Counted from the stretch's first letter, positions 17,144 to 27,321 are shown. The stretch is 50,996 nucleotides of DNA from Tabrizicola sp. (GCF_016793705.1 NZ_JAEULO010000007.1:1-50996), one strand, 5' to 3'. Numbers and translations: made by a program. Notes: generated by a model not told the origin, from the letters alone.

Positions 17144-18352
17144 ATGCTAGTTACACCGTCGCTGATGCATGTGAAAACCCGCGCGGGACGCGGTCAGCAA
17201 GAAGATGCCACTCTGCTACGGCCGGTTGCCGGGCCGGGCGGGGAGTTCCTTGACGGGCTGACGGCCGAGCAGGTGCTGGGGCGGCTCGACGTTCCCGTGA
17301 TGCGTCTGGGTGCCGAGCGGACCGAATGGCAGTGCATCCGCGACGATCATGCCGCGATGGCCGCGGCAGGTGAATGGGCCGACCTCCTGGAGGCGCTGCG
17401 CTATACCGACCAGGAACGGGTGATGGCCTCGGGCGGGCACCGTGTCGCGCCGCTGATCAGCGAAGGGATGCGCGCGGGGCTGGCTGCGGCGATCGCGCGC
17501 AAGGACTGGACGACCGCCGTGGCCGAGGTCGAAACGCTCGAAGGCCTCTACGACCGCAACCCGGACGACTACTGCGCCGCGCAAGTCGTGGCGCAGGGTC
17601 ATCTCGACTATGCCAATGCCCGGCGCAAGACCGCGCCGCAGGGCCAGCTCTCACGCGAGATCTGGTCGGAAGGCGCGGTGCATTTCGAGCGTGCCGAAAC
17701 CCTCGTCACCCTTTTCGATCCCATCGAGGAAATGTCGCCCCTTCTCGCCGGCACCCGCTACGGCCTGATCCCCGGGATCGAGGACGGGGCCGCCGTCAGC
17801 CGCGAATGGTATGAGGACTGGGTCGACCTCGACCCCGAGGATGCCGCCGTCCATGCCGCCCATGCCGTCAACATGCTGCCCGGCTGGTATGGCTCGCTTT
17901 CGGGCTTCGAACGGGCCGCGCGGCGGTCCGTCCGCATGACCGAGGCGGTCACCGGCAAGGCCTCCTACGCGGTGTTCCACATCGCCGCCGCCGAGGCGCT
18001 GGGCGACCTGTCCCCGACCCTGGAGCTGGAGCTTTTCCTCGAGGCGCTGCACGACTACCAGATCGCCACCGGCTGCCAGCATCGCGCCAATGTCGCCGCC
18101 TGTGTCCTCTCCGGCATGGCGATGAACTTCCGCAAGGACGGGCAGGGCGCCGCCTGGCAGCTGACCAAGACGCGCGCTGCGCTGTCCGACGTGCTCTGGA
18201 ACCGCCTGCGCGAAATCCAGATGGATTGCTGGACCAGCCGGACCGAAACCCTCGCCTTCGCCATGGCCGAGGTCTTCGGCCCCGCTCTGAAACGCGGCGC
18301 GCGGATCGTGCGGCGGGGCGACGGCCTCGGCACGCTGGTGCGGCGGACCTGA
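17144..18352 (+). CDS. Conserved hypothetical helical protein
   Basis: A 402-residue protein without signal peptide or membrane segment. GGAGGGCGAG precedes the ATG at 17144 (MLVTPSLMHVKTRAGRG). It is rich in Ala, Leu and Glu with repeated helix-pair patterns (EWADLLEALRYTDQERV, GMRAGLAAAIARKDWTTAVAEVETLEGLYDRNPDD), suggestive of a TPR-like solenoid, although no canonical TPR consensus is complete. Trp and His residues cluster in DWVDLDPEDAAVHAAHAVNMLPGWYG. It lies 68 bp upstream of gatB on the same strand. I cannot assign a function. Confidence 0.7.
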   Translation: MLVTPSLMHVKTRAGRGQQEDATLLRPVAGPGGEFLDGLTAEQVLGRLDVPVMRLGAERTEWQCIRDDHAAMAAAGEWADLLEALRYTDQERVMASGGHRVAPLISEGMRAGLAAAIARKDWTTAVAEVETLEGLYDRNPDDYCAAQVVAQGHLDYANARRKTAPQGQLSREIWSEGAVHFERAETLVTLFDPIEEMSPLLAGTRYGLIPGIEDGAAVSREWYEDWVDLDPEDAAVHAAHAVNMLPGWYGSLSGFERAARRSVRMTEAVTGKASYAVFHIAAAEALGDLSPTLELELFLEALHDYQIATGCQHRANVAACVLSGMAMNFRKDGQGAAWQLTKTRAALSDVLWNRLREIQMDCWTSRTETLAFAMAEVFGPALKRGARIVRRGDGLGTLVRRT

Positions 18353-18420
18353 CACCTCCCCTTGCCCTGTCGCGGCTTGCGGCCTAAACCCGGCCGCAGG
18401 ACCGCTTTCGGAGGCACCCC

Positions 18421-19932
18421 ATGCTCGACCTGACCTATACCGCGCCCGCGCCCAAGGTGATCGCCGGGGCCAGGCACGACTGGGAGCTGGTCATCGGCAT
18501 GGAAATCCACGCCCAGGTCTCCTCCAACGCCAAGCTCTTTTCCGGCGCCTCCACCACCTTCGGTGCGGAGCCTAACTCCAACGTCGCCTTCGTCGATGCC
18601 GCGATGCCGGGAATGCTGCCGGTGATCAACGAATTCTGCGTGGAACAGGCGGTCCGCACCGGGCTGGGGCTGAAGGCGCAGATCAACCTGACCTCGGCCT
18701 TCGACCGCAAGAACTATTTCTACCCCGACCTGCCGCAGGGCTACCAGATTTCCCAGCTCTATCACCCGATCGTGGGCGAGGGCGAGGTGATCGTGGAACT
18801 GGCCCCCGGCATCGCCCGCCGCGTCCGGATCGAGCGCATCCACCTGGAACAGGACGCCGGGAAATCCATTCACGACATGGACCCGAACCTGAGCTTCGTC
18901 GACTTCAACCGCACGGGCGTTGCCCTGATGGAGATCGTGAGCCGCCCCGACATCCGCGGGCCCGAGGAAGCTGCCGCCTATGTCACCAAGCTGCGCCAGA
19001 TCCTGCGCTACCTTGGAACCTGCGACGGCAACATGCAGAACGGCAACCTGCGGGCCGACGTGAACGTCTCGGTCTGCCGCCCCGGCCAGTACGAGAAATA
19101 CCAGGAAACGCAGGACTTCTCGCACCTGGGAACCCGCTGCGAGATCAAGAACATGAACTCGATGCGCTTCATCCAGGCCGCCATCGACTTTGAGGCCCGC
19201 CGCCAGATCGCTATCATTGAGGACGGCGGCACCATCGTGCAGGAAACCCGCCTCTACGACCCCGACAAGAACGAGACCCGCTCGATGCGGTCGAAGGAAG
19301 AGGCGCATGATTACCGCTACTTCCCCGACCCCGACCTTCTGCCGCTCGAGATCGAGCAGGCTTGGGTCGATGGCATCCATGCCGCGATGCCGGAACTGCC
19401 CGATGCCAAGAAGGCCCGCTTCATGGCGGACTATGGCCTGACAGACTATGACGCCAACGTGCTGACCGCCGAACTGGATTCAGCACGGTATTTCGATGAC
19501 GTCGCGAAAGGCCGTGACGGCAAGATGGCAGCGAACTGGGTCATCAACGAACTGTTCGGGCGGCTGAAAAAGGAAGGCCACGACATCACCGAAAGCCCGG
19601 TTTCGACCAAGCAGCTTGGCGGGATCATCGACCTGATCGCCGCGGGCACGATCAGCGGCAAGATGGCCAAGGACCTGTTCGAGATCGTCTATACCGAAGG
19701 CGGCGACCCGGCGCAGATTGCCGAGGCTCGGGGCATGAAGCAGGTCACCGACACCGGCGCGATCGAAAAGGCGGTGGACGAGATCATCTCCGCGAACCCG
19801 GATCAGGTGGAAAAAGCCAAGGCGAATCCAAAGCTTGCGGGCTGGTTCACCGGCCAGGTGATCAAGGCCACCGGCGGCAAGGCCAACCCGGCCACGGTCA
19901 ACGCGCTGGTCGCGGCGAAGCTGGGGCTCTGA
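18421..19932 (+). CDS. gatB: Asp-tRNA(Asn)/Glu-tRNA(Gln) amidotransferase subunit B
   Basis: A 503-residue GatB, which activates and transamidates Glu- or Asp-tRNA together with GatA and GatC. The N-terminal catalytic region has [37 protein letters not shown] and the [12 protein letters not shown] loop. The C-terminal YqeY-like tRNA-binding part ends in [31 protein letters not shown] sits before the ATG. gatA and gatC are not adjacent, which is common in alphaproteobacteria. Confidence 0.97.
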   Translation: MLDLTYTAPAPKVIAGARHDWELVIGMEIHAQVSSNAKLFSGASTTFGAEPNSNVAFVDAAMPGMLPVINEFCVEQAVRTGLGLKAQINLTSAFDRKNYFYPDLPQGYQISQLYHPIVGEGEVIVELAPGIARRVRIERIHLEQDAGKSIHDMDPNLSFVDFNRTGVALMEIVSRPDIRGPEEAAAYVTKLRQILRYLGTCDGNMQNGNLRADVNVSVCRPGQYEKYQETQDFSHLGTRCEIKNMNSMRFIQAAIDFEARRQIAIIEDGGTIVQETRLYDPDKNETRSMRSKEEAHDYRYFPDPDLLPLEIEQAWVDGIHAAMPELPDAKKARFMADYGLTDYDANVLTAELDSARYFDDVAKGRDGKMAANWVINELFGRLKKEGHDITESPVSTKQLGGIIDLIAAGTISGKMAKDLFEIVYTEGGDPAQIAEARGMKQVTDTGAIEKAVDEIISANPDQVEKAKANPKLAGWFTGQVIKATGGKANPATVNALVAAKLGL

Positions 19933-20038
19933 ACCCGGCTGTTGCCGCAGAACCGCGCATCGGCGGAAAAAAGCTTCCGTGATTTGCGGTTAGCGCAAGT
20001 TTCTCATATGAATTCCCGACCAAACCGGGAGAAACCCG

Positions 20039-20419
20039 ATGCAGCGTTTCGAGTTCAAGGTCATTCCCGCCCCGAAGCGCGGGGAAAGGGCCCGTGGCGT
20101 GAAGACCACAGAAGACCGCTTCGCGCTGGCCCTGACCACCCTGATGAACCAGCTGGGCGCCGAAGGCTGGGACTACGTTCGCGCCGATGCGCTGCCCTGC
20201 GAAGAGCGGGTCGGCCTGACCGGCAGCAAGACCACCTTTCAGAACGTGCTGGTCTTCCGCCGGGTGATCGAGTCGCTTGCCCCCATAGCTCCGGGCACCA
20301 CGCGGCTGCTCTTGCAGGAGCCGCTGCCCGCCGCCCGCCGTCTCGGCCCCGCCGAGGTCCCGGCGCCGGGCAATGCCCCCGCGCTCGGTCCTGCCAAGTC
20401 CGACCTCGCCGCCGAGTGA
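20039..20419 (+). CDS. DUF4177-type protein
   Basis: A 126-residue protein. The first ~75 residues (MQRFEFKVIPAPKRG, LMNQLGAEGWDYVRADALP, NVLVFRR) follow the DUF4177 pattern of a short alpha/beta fold. The remaining ~50 are Pro/Ala-rich and probably unstructured. GGAGAAA precedes the ATG. Function unknown. It is convergent with the aminotransferase gene, the two stops touching as TGATCA. Confidence 0.8.
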   Translation: MQRFEFKVIPAPKRGERARGVKTTEDRFALALTTLMNQLGAEGWDYVRADALPCEERVGLTGSKTTFQNVLVFRRVIESLAPIAPGTTRLLLQEPLPAARRLGPAEVPAPGNAPALGPAKSDLAAE

Positions 20420-21520
20420 TCAGCCCGCAGCCTTAAGCGCCAGAGGCAGGGTTTCCTCAAGGATATCCAGCGTCCGGTCGTCGCCCAGGCTGATGCGGAT
20501 GCAGCGGTCCAGCGGCGCGACCCCTGGCATCCGGATGAACACCCCCAGCCTGCCCAGTTCCGCCAGCAGCTTCCGCGCGTAATCCCCGTCGCGGCCGCAG
20601 TCGATGGTGACGAAATTGGTGGCGGATGGCAGGGGGACCAGCCCGTTCGACACTGCAATCGCCGAAAGCCGCGCGCGCGCCGCAACCGTCCTGTCCTTTA
20701 CACTTCTCAGCCAGTCCTGATCCCTCAGCGCCGCCAGCGCCCCGGCCTGGGAAATCCGGCTCATTCCGAAATGATCGCGCACCTTGTCGAAGGCCAGCGC
20801 CAGATCGGGGTTGGTGATCGCATAACCCACCCGCGCGCCCGCCAGAGCGTAGCCCTTGGAAAACGTCCGCATCCTGATCACCTGCGGATGCTCCGCCGGG
20901 ATCACCGGCACCGAGCTCTCGGGCGCAAGGTCGGCATAGGCTTCGTCCAGAATCAGAAGCGCGGTGTCCGGCAGGTTCGCCACCATGTCCTCGATCACCT
21001 GCGCGGGGTGGTGGCTGCCCATCGGGTTGTCGGGGTTGGCGAGGTAGACCAGCCGCGCAGCCAGGGATTTCGCTTCGGAAACAAGTGCTTCCGGGTCCTC
21101 ATGATCGCCCTTGTAGGGCACCCGGGTCAAGGCCCCGCCATAGCCCGCGACATGGAAGTTGAAGGTTGGATAGGCGCCAAGACTGGTCACCACCGGCATG
21201 CCGGGTTCCAGCGTCAACCGGCAGACCAACCCCAAGAGCCCGTCGATCCCCGGACCCACCGCGATATGGCCGGGCGTCACGCCATGATGCGCCGCCAGCG
21301 CCTGTTTCAGATCATGGTTCTCGGGGTCGCCATACATCCAGGCGCCCGCCGCCGCCTCCCGCATCGCGGCCACCGCCCGGGGCGAGGGGCCGAACAGGCT
21401 CTCGTTCGCCCCGAGCCTTGCACGGAACGAAATGCCCGTCCGTCGCTCCAGCGCCTCGGGCCCCGTGAAGGGGACGGTGGAGGAAAGCTGGGCGGCATGG
21501 GGGGTGAGGAAGCGCGACAT
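20420..21520 (-). CDS. Class I/II PLP-dependent aminotransferase (HisC-like)
   Basis: A 366-residue fold-type I aminotransferase. Visible motifs are RLGANESLFGPSPRAVAAM, VYLANPDNPMGSHHP, LILDEAYADLAPE and the PLP lysine in RTFSKGYALAGARVGYAI. This resembles histidinol-phosphate aminotransferases, but in alphaproteobacteria such paralogues also act on aromatic amino acids or other substrates, so the substrate is left open. The start at 21520 (MSRFLTPHAAQL) is chosen because an in-frame ATG 32 codons upstream adds a segment foreign to the family. No histidine-pathway gene is nearby. Confidence 0.88.
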   Translation of the reverse strand: MSRFLTPHAAQLSSTVPFTGPEALERRTGISFRARLGANESLFGPSPRAVAAMREAAAGAWMYGDPENHDLKQALAAHHGVTPGHIAVGPGIDGLLGLVCRLTLEPGMPVVTSLGAYPTFNFHVAGYGGALTRVPYKGDHEDPEALVSEAKSLAARLVYLANPDNPMGSHHPAQVIEDMVANLPDTALLILDEAYADLAPESSVPVIPAEHPQVIRMRTFSKGYALAGARVGYAITNPDLALAFDKVRDHFGMSRISQAGALAALRDQDWLRSVKDRTVAARARLSAIAVSNGLVPLPSATNFVTIDCGRDGDYARKLLAELGRLGVFIRMPGVAPLDRCIRISLGDDRTLDILEETLPLALKAAG

Positions 21521-21652
21521 GATGGCAGGCTGGCACGGGCCAGCGGACCGCGCAAGGGCTAATTCCTTAGCACTCCAGTCGGCTTTTCCGCGCGTTTCCA
21601 GACTGTTAGCGGGCAAACTGCGACCGCACGCCGCAGCAATTGCACTTTAGAA

Positions 21653-21666
21653 TTGATCTAGATCAG
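21653..21666. promoter_or_regulatory. FNR/FnrL-type box upstream of cytochrome c peroxidase
   Basis: TTGATCTAGATCAG matches the FNR consensus TTGAT-N4-ATCAA with one mismatch at the last base. It lies 63 bp upstream of the ccpA start. This fits oxygen-limited expression, the usual control of bacterial diheme peroxidases. Confidence 0.7.
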
Positions 21667-21729
21667 GGAGGTTTTTCCGCACTGCAGCGATACTTGCGGC
21701 GAACCAGCAGACCCGAACCGGAGGCAGCC

Positions 21730-22767
21730 ATGCGGTCACTCACCTATGCCCTGATAGCCACGACAGCCCTTGCGGGGCCCGTCGTCGCCGACGCCTTGCA
21801 CGACGCGGCGGTGGAGCAGTTCAAGCCCCTGCCATCCACCCTTCCGGCGCTGAACGACAATACCGTCACGCCCGAAAAGATCGCGCTCGGCAAGGCGCTG
21901 TTCTTCGATCCGCGGCTCTCGGCCTCGGGCGTCTTCTCCTGCTATTCCTGCCACAACCTGACCACCGGCGGTGACGACAACATGGAAACCTCGGTCGGCC
22001 ACGGCTGGCAGAAGGGGCCGCGCAACGCGCCGACCGCGCTGAACGCCGTCCTGAACGAGGCGCAGTTCTGGGATGGCCGGGCCGATGACCTGGCTGCCCA
22101 GGCCAAGGGTCCGGTGCAGGCCGGCGTCGAAATGGCGAACACGCCCGACAATGTGGTGGCGACACTCAGCTCGATGCCGGACTATGTCGCCTGGTTCGCA
22201 GCCTCCTTCCCCGACCAGGCCGATCCGGTGAACTTCGACAATATGGCCAAGGCGATCGAGGCCTTCGAGGCGACGCTGCTGACCCCGGCGCCCTTCGATG
22301 CCTACCTCAACGGCGACGACAACGCGCTGACCGCCGAGGCCAAGGCCGGGCTCCAACTCTTCATGGACAAGGGCTGCTCCGGTTGCCATTCGGGCGTGAA
22401 CGTCGGCGGGCATGGCTACTATCCCTTCGGCCTGGTCGAGAAGCCCGGAGCCGAAGTGCTGCCCGAGGGCGACAAGGGCCGCTTCAAGGTCACGGAAACC
22501 GCGTCGGACGAATATGTCTTCCGCGCCGCGCCCCTGCGCAACATCGCGCTGACCGCGCCCTACTTCCACTCGGGCAAGGTCTGGGACTTGAACGTGGCGG
22601 TCGAGATCATGGCGGAAAGCCAGCTGGGCGAAAGCCTGAAGCCGGAAGAAACCGCGCAGATCGTGGCCTTCCTGAACAGTCTCACCGGCACCATGCCCGA
22701 GGTGAGCCTGCCGGTCCTGCCTGCGGAAACCGCCGGCACGCCGCGGCCGACCACGATGGTCGAATGA
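21730..22767 (+). CDS. ccpA: Diheme cytochrome c peroxidase (CcpA/MauG family)
   Basis: A 345-residue periplasmic enzyme reducing H2O2 with electrons from cytochrome c. A signal peptide (MRSLTYALIATTALAGPVVA) precedes two heme-binding motifs, CYSCH at residues 71-75 and CSGCH at 216-220. The spacing of ~145 residues and the segments KALFFDPRLSASG, NAPTALNAVLNEAQFWDGRADDL and PLRNIALTAPYFHSG are typical of bacterial CCPs. Methionine ligands and the calcium-site Asn/Asp region appear present. GGAGGC precedes the ATG. An FNR-like box lies upstream and a UUCG-loop terminator downstream, so the gene is a single transcription unit. Confidence 0.95.
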   Translation: MRSLTYALIATTALAGPVVADALHDAAVEQFKPLPSTLPALNDNTVTPEKIALGKALFFDPRLSASGVFSCYSCHNLTTGGDDNMETSVGHGWQKGPRNAPTALNAVLNEAQFWDGRADDLAAQAKGPVQAGVEMANTPDNVVATLSSMPDYVAWFAASFPDQADPVNFDNMAKAIEAFEATLLTPAPFDAYLNGDDNALTAEAKAGLQLFMDKGCSGCHSGVNVGGHGYYPFGLVEKPGAEVLPEGDKGRFKVTETASDEYVFRAAPLRNIALTAPYFHSGKVWDLNVAVEIMAESQLGESLKPEETAQIVAFLNSLTGTMPEVSLPVLPAETAGTPRPTTMVE

Positions 22768-22783
22768 TCCTGTGAACGATAGG

Positions 22784-22812
22784 GGGCGGTCTTCGGGCCG
22801 CCCTTTCCCTTT
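22784..22812 (+). terminator. Rho-independent terminator of ccpA with UUCG tetraloop
   Basis: GGGCGGTC-TTCG-GGCCGCCC forms an 8-bp stem (one G-U pair) closed by a C(UUCG)G loop, followed by TTTCCCTTT. It begins 17 bp after the ccpA stop. Confidence 0.85.
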
Positions 22813-22817
22813 GCGCC

Positions 22818-23146
22818 TCAGCGCAGGAACTGCAGCGCACTTCCTCGGCGATGGCCTGCCGCATCTCCAGCCGTGCAAGTTCGGTCGTCGCGGCTTTCCG
22901 CTCCGCCTCACCGGTCAATGCCGCAAGATGTTCCCGCTGGGTCGCGACAGCCTTCTTCAGCACGATTTCCTCGGGCAAGACCCCCGCTTGCGCCATAATC
23001 CGAAAGCCCACCGCATCGCCGGGCGAGACGAAGGCGTCTCCGGGCCGGTCCGGAAGCGGCTTGCCCTCGCCCTCCAGCCCCTGCAACTGGCCTTTCAACC
23101 GGGCCTTCTGGATCTGGCGTTCGACCGGGCGCGACAGCCAGGACAT
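22818..23146 (-). CDS. DUF1992 protein with a probable 3'-end frameshift
   Basis: Residues 1-102 (MSWLSRPVERQIQKARLKG, LPDRPGDAFVSPGDAVGFRIM, GVLPEEIVLKKAV) match the DUF1992/DnaJ-C28-like family of ~110-residue proteins. As written, the frame does not stop at the expected place but continues through the ccpA terminator and into ccpA codons, to 22682. Adding one base near 22838-22843 gives the C-terminus AEESALQFLR with TGA at 22818-22820. This fits the family's EARRKFMR-type ending. I take 22818 as the biological end. The role of the family is unknown. Confidence 0.72.
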
Positions 23147-23239
23147 GCATCACCTCCTGTCCGTGAAGGTGGGTCCATGCGGCCGACGTTGCAAGGCGCT
23201 TGCCACGGCTCTGCCCGGCAAAACGCGGACGGGAAAGCG

Positions 23240-23656
23240 TCAGTCGGCGGGTTGGTAGGCGACCGTCAGCGCATAGTCTGTCAGGATCGGCGGGCGGGCA
23301 TGTTTCGCCAGTTCCTCCGTGGACGGGGCAAGGCCCATCAGCGTCAGCGTCAGGCCCGCGACCGTGGCGCTGCGCTCGCCATCCTCGCACAGGTTGCACA
23401 GCACGATCTGCGCCAGCTCGCCCTTCGGCGGCATCACCGTGATCTCGGCGCGGATCATGCCTTCCCAGTAGCAGTCCACCCCCGCCGGGCAGCGCTGGTC
23501 GTCGACTTTCGTCAGCAGCAGGACCACCCCGCTGTCCGCGACCGCCTGCCCCTCGCCGCCCCTCAGGACGATCTGCGGCAGCGGCTCTTCGGAATAGGGC
23601 AGGGCCGCCGTGACCGTGCAGGCAAGAAGAGCGAGGGCGGAAACGAGAAGGCGCAT
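23240..23656 (-). CDS. Secreted hypothetical protein with CPxxxxCxWxG motif
   Basis: A 138-residue protein. MRLLVSALALLACTVTAALP is a signal sequence, with the start at 23656 preceded by AAAGGA. The mature part holds DDQRCPAGVDCYWEGMIRAEI, the RCPxxVxCxW motif seen in a group of small periplasmic or lipid-anchored proteins, plus a second pair CNLC. The cysteines probably form disulfides. Beta-rich pattern. It stands between the DUF1992 gene and valS, all on the minus strand. Function unknown. Confidence 0.72.
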   Translation of the reverse strand: MRLLVSALALLACTVTAALPYSEEPLPQIVLRGGEGQAVADSGVVLLLTKVDDQRCPAGVDCYWEGMIRAEITVMPPKGELAQIVLCNLCEDGERSATVAGLTLTLMGLAPSTEELAKHARPPILTDYALTVAYQPAD

Positions 23657-23738
23657 GTCGGTGTCCTTTCCGGGGGTTGCATCAATCTGACGCATCCACC
23701 ATGGAAAGGCTTGGGCGGGATTTCCCTACCGCCGAAAA

Positions 23739-26700
23739 CTAACCCAGGTCCGCCAGTCGGGCCAGGGCCTCCCCGATCTTCGATGCCTCTTCCTGGCGCG
23801 CCTCCAGGTTCGAGGTCGCCTCCATCACCACATCCTCCGGCGCGGACCTGACGAAGTTCGGATTGTCGAGCCGCCCTTTCAGCCCGCCGATCTCCTTCGC
23901 CAGCTTGTCCAGCGCTTTCTGCAACCGCGATTTCTCCTCGGCGATGTCGATCAGCCCGGCGAGCGGGATCGCGAAAGCCGCCCCCTCCGCCGCCACCGCG
24001 ATGCTGCCCTTCGGTGCCGCACCTTCGGTGACAGTCTCCACCCGCGCCAGCCGCTTGATCAGCGCCTCGTTGCGCTGGAACGCCGCGCGGGCCTCGTCGG
24101 TGAGCGAGGTCGCCACCAGATCGGCCTTGAGGCCCACCGGCACATGCACCTGCGCCCGGGCAGACCGGATATCGTCGATCAGCGTGGTGACGAAGGTCAT
24201 CTCGCGTTCCGCGTCGCGGTCGATCAGGGTGGCGGGCAGCTCCGGCCAGTCGGTGTGGACCAGCAATTTCGCGCGCTTGCCGGTGGTGCCCCACAGCTCT
24301 TCGGTGATGAAGGGCATGAAGGGGTGGAGAAGGATCATCGACTGGTCCAGCACCCAGGCCATCGTCGCGCGGGTCTCGGCAGCATCCGGGCCGTCGAACA
24401 GCGGCTTGGCGAATTCCACATACCAGTCGCAGACCTTGCCCCAGACGAACTTGTAAAGCGCATCCGCCGCCTGGTCGAAGCGGAAGTCCGCCAGCGCCAC
24501 GTTCACCTCGGCCAAGGTCTTCACCGTCTCGCCGATGATCCAGCGGTTCGCGGTCGCCTTGGGGTTGGGGGTGGGGCCGGTCGCGTGACCCTCCCAGACC
24601 CCGTTCATCTCGGCGAAGCGGCAGGCGTTCCACAGCTTCGTTCCGAAGTTCCGGTAGCCCGCGATCCGCTGGGTGTCGAGCTTCAGGACGCCGCCAAGCG
24701 AGGCCATCGCCGCATTGGCGAACCGCAGCGCATCGGCGCCGTATTCGTCGATGATCTCCAAGGGGTCGATGACGTTGCCCAGGGACTTCGACATCTTCTT
24801 CCCCTTGGCATCGCGGACGAGGCCGTGGAGGTAGACGGTGCGGAAGGGAATGTCGTCCACCACGGCCAGCTGCATCATCATCATCCGGGCGACCCAGAAG
24901 AACAGGATGTCCTGCCCGGTCACGAGGACCGAGGTGGGGAAGTATTTCTTCAACTCCTCGGTTTGTTCCGGCCAGCCGAGCGTGCCGATGGGCCAGAGGC
25001 CGGAGGAGAACCAGGTGTCGAGGACGTCGGGCTCGCGGTAGATCGTTACGGCGCGAACCGTGTGACCATTCCTGTCATACGGCATGCTGTGCGACGGTTG
25101 ACCCGCGCCATTCGATCCGAGCGAAACGCCCACCTCGAAGTCCGGCCCGTAGTATTCTTTGGCCAATTCCCGCGCTGACTCGCTGTCCGGTGCGCAAAAA
25201 CTCACCTGTGAGAACTTCTGGCCTTCCTCGTTGCCAATGAAGTCCTTGGCGACCCCATACCACACCGGAATCTGGTGCCCCCACCAGAGCTGGCGCGAGA
25301 TGCACCAGGGCTCGATGTTCTCCAGCCAGTGGTAATAGGTCTTCTCGCCGCTCGGCGGGATGATCTTCGTCCGGCCGGTCCGCACCGCATCAAGCGCGGG
25401 CTCGACGATCTTGGCGGTGTCGACGAACCACTGGTCGGTCAGCATCGGCTCGATCACGACCTTGGACCGGTCGCCGAAGGGCTGCATGATCGGTTTCGCT
25501 TCGACATAGGGGACGTAGGCCGGGGCGTGCCCCGGCTCTTCCGCCGGAGTCGGGGCACGCCCCGACCTACCAAGACGCGGATCGTCGGGAAGCACCATCA
25601 CCGCCAGCCCCTCCGCGGTGATCTGCTCCACCACCTGCTTGCGCGCCTCGTAGCGGTCCAGTCCGCGCAGGTCGTCCGGCACCAGGTTCAGCGCGTCCAC
25701 CTCCGCCTCGCTCAATGCAAACGGCTGCTCGGCGAACCCCGGCGTCGCATAGCCCTTGGCCACCAGCCAGGCCCGCGACATGCGCAGCGCCACTTCCGCC
25801 GCCTCGGCATAGGGCACCCCGTCCGCCCGCATCTGCGCGCGGGTGTCCATGAGCCGGTAGCAGGGGATGTCGGCGCGCTTGGCCACCGCATAGTCGTTGA
25901 AGTCATGCGCTCCGGTGATCTTCACCGCGCCCGAGCCGAACGTCGGGTCGGGATATTCGTCGGTGATGATCGGGATCAACCGGCGGTGTTCCTTTGGCCC
26001 AACCGGAATTTCGCAAAGATGTCCGACGATTGGCGCATAACGTTCATCCGATGGATGAACCGCCACCGCGCCATCGCCCAGCATCGTCTCGGGCCGGGTG
26101 GTGGCGATGGAGATATAATCCCGCGTCTCACGGAAGGTCACATTCCCCTCCGCGTCTTTCTCGACATATTCGTAGGTTTCCCCCCCGGCCAAAGGATACT
26201 TGAAGTGCCACATATGGCCCGGCACCTCGATATTCTCGACTTCCAGGTCGGAAATCGCGGTCTCGAAATGCGGGTCCCAGTTCACCAGCCGCTTGCCGCG
26301 ATAGATCAGGCCCTTGTTGTAAAGGTCGACGAAGACCTTGATCACCGCATCGTGGAAGTTGCCCTCCTCGCCCGCCGGAGCCCCCGGCGCGCCCGACATG
26401 GTGAAGGCCTCGCGGTCCCAGTCGCAGCTTGCCCCCAGCCGCTGCAACTGCCCGATGATCGTGCCGCGCGACTTCCGCTTCTGCTCCCAGACTTTCAGGG
26501 TGAACGCCTCGCGCCCCATCTCGCGGCGGCTGAGGTTGCCCTCCTTCGCCATCTCGCGCTCGGTCACCATCTGGGTTGCGATCCCGGCATGGTCGGTGCC
26601 CGGCTGCCAAAGCGTGTCGTCGCCCTGCATCCGGTGCCAGCGGGTCAGGATGTCCTGCAAGGTGTTGTTGAACGCATGGCCCATGTGAAGCGAGCCGGTG

Positions 26701-26843
26701 ACGTTCGGCGGCGGGATCATGACCGAAAACGCCGGGCGTCCGGGCCTGGCATTCGCGCCCGCCTTGAACGCCTTGGCGTCCAGCCACAGCTTCGAGATCC
26801 GGGCCTCGGCCTCGGCGGCGTTGAAGGTCTTTTCCATCGGCAT
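23739..26843 (-). CDS. valS: Valyl-tRNA synthetase
   Basis: A 1034-residue class Ia synthetase. The HIGH-type motif HMGH is at residues 53-56 in [14 protein letters not shown], the editing domain follows, KMSKS appears in [14 protein letters not shown], and the C-terminal coiled coil ([19 protein letters not shown]) closes the protein. It is longer than the ~950 of E. coli, partly because of ~19 residues at about 425-443 encoded by a palindromic element (25515-25570). Those residues are rich in Pro, Ala, Gly and Arg and unlike their surroundings. They fall before the conserved [17 protein letters not shown] segment and keep the frame. The start may be 26843 or two codons later. Confidence 0.97.
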   Translation of the reverse strand: MPMEKTFNAAEAEARISKLWLDAKAFKAGANARPGRPAFSVMIPPPNVTGSLHMGHAFNNTLQDILTRWHRMQGDDTLWQPGTDHAGIATQMVTEREMAKEGNLSRREMGREAFTLKVWEQKRKSRGTIIGQLQRLGASCDWDREAFTMSGAPGAPAGEEGNFHDAVIKVFVDLYNKGLIYRGKRLVNWDPHFETAISDLEVENIEVPGHMWHFKYPLAGGETYEYVEKDAEGNVTFRETRDYISIATTRPETMLGDGAVAVHPSDERYAPIVGHLCEIPVGPKEHRRLIPIITDEYPDPTFGSGAVKITGAHDFNDYAVAKRADIPCYRLMDTRAQMRADGVPYAEAAEVALRMSRAWLVAKGYATPGFAEQPFALSEAEVDALNLVPDDLRGLDRYEARKQVVEQITAEGLAVMVLPDDPRLGRSGRAPTPAEEPGHAPAYVPYVEAKPIMQPFGDRSKVVIEPMLTDQWFVDTAKIVEPALDAVRTGRTKIIPPSGEKTYYHWLENIEPWCISRQLWWGHQIPVWYGVAKDFIGNEEGQKFSQVSFCAPDSESARELAKEYYGPDFEVGVSLGSNGAGQPSHSMPYDRNGHTVRAVTIYREPDVLDTWFSSGLWPIGTLGWPEQTEELKKYFPTSVLVTGQDILFFWVARMMMMQLAVVDDIPFRTVYLHGLVRDAKGKKMSKSLGNVIDPLEIIDEYGADALRFANAAMASLGGVLKLDTQRIAGYRNFGTKLWNACRFAEMNGVWEGHATGPTPNPKATANRWIIGETVKTLAEVNVALADFRFDQAADALYKFVWGKVCDWYVEFAKPLFDGPDAAETRATMAWVLDQSMILLHPFMPFITEELWGTTGKRAKLLVHTDWPELPATLIDRDAEREMTFVTTLIDDIRSARAQVHVPVGLKADLVATSLTDEARAAFQRNEALIKRLARVETVTEGAAPKGSIAVAAEGAAFAIPLAGLIDIAEEKSRLQKALDKLAKEIGGLKGRLDNPNFVRSAPEDVVMEATSNLEARQEEASKIGEALARLADLG
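25515..25570. repeat. REPIN-like palindromic element inserted in frame in valS
   Basis: A 56-bp unit that starts GTAGG and ends CCTAC. It consists of two hairpins in inverse orientation: GCCGGGG-CGTG-CCCCGGC (25519-25536) and GTCGGGG-CACG-CCCCGAC (25549-25566), each a 7-bp perfect stem with a 4-base loop. The loops are complementary to each other. This is the organisation of REPINs, which are paired REP sequences with 5' GTAG heads. Confidence 0.85.
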
Positions 26844-26912
26844 CGCGCATTCCCCTTGGTCCCGGCGGGTTCTAGCCTGACCCGCGCGGAAGGGGAAGCG
26901 CCGGAACGGGCG

Positions 26913-27260
26913 TCAGACTTCGAGGATGGGTTGGAAGCCGCCCCAGATCATCCGCTTGCCGTCGAAGGGCATCTCCATGCCTTCCATGCTGGTGTCGGCC
27001 ATCATCGCGGCATAGGCCTTGTCGCGCGTGGCCTTGTCCGGCCAGACCATCCAGCAGAACACCACCGACTCACCCTCTTTCAGGTCAACCGCGCGGCGAA
27101 AGTCGGTCTGCTTGCCTTCGGGCACATCGTCGCCCCAGCACACCGTCATGGCTTTTGCCCCCTTGTCGCGGAACGAGGGCCACCATTTCTCCTCATGGGC
27201 GTGGTATTCGTCTTTCCGGCTGTTTTCGACCGGGATCAGGAAGCCATCGACATAGGCCAT
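26913..27260 (-). CDS. DUF1428 protein
   Basis: A 115-residue protein beginning MAYVDGFLIPVENSRKDEY, with GGAG just upstream. The family core ALTVCWGDDVPEGK-like segment, DFRRAVDLKEGESVVFCWMVWPDKATRD, and the ending KRMIWGGFQPIL match DUF1428, a dimeric alpha/beta-barrel (ferredoxin-like) fold. No catalytic residues are known for the family. It is the last minus-strand gene between the AsnC regulator and valS. Confidence 0.9.
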   Translation of the reverse strand: MAYVDGFLIPVENSRKDEYHAHEEKWWPSFRDKGAKAMTVCWGDDVPEGKQTDFRRAVDLKEGESVVFCWMVWPDKATRDKAYAAMMADTSMEGMEMPFDGKRMIWGGFQPILEV

Positions 27261-27321
27261 CTGCACTCCTCCAACAGGTGTCAAGCAAGGGAAACATCCA
27301 GCCCCCCGCGCCGGTTCCCGG

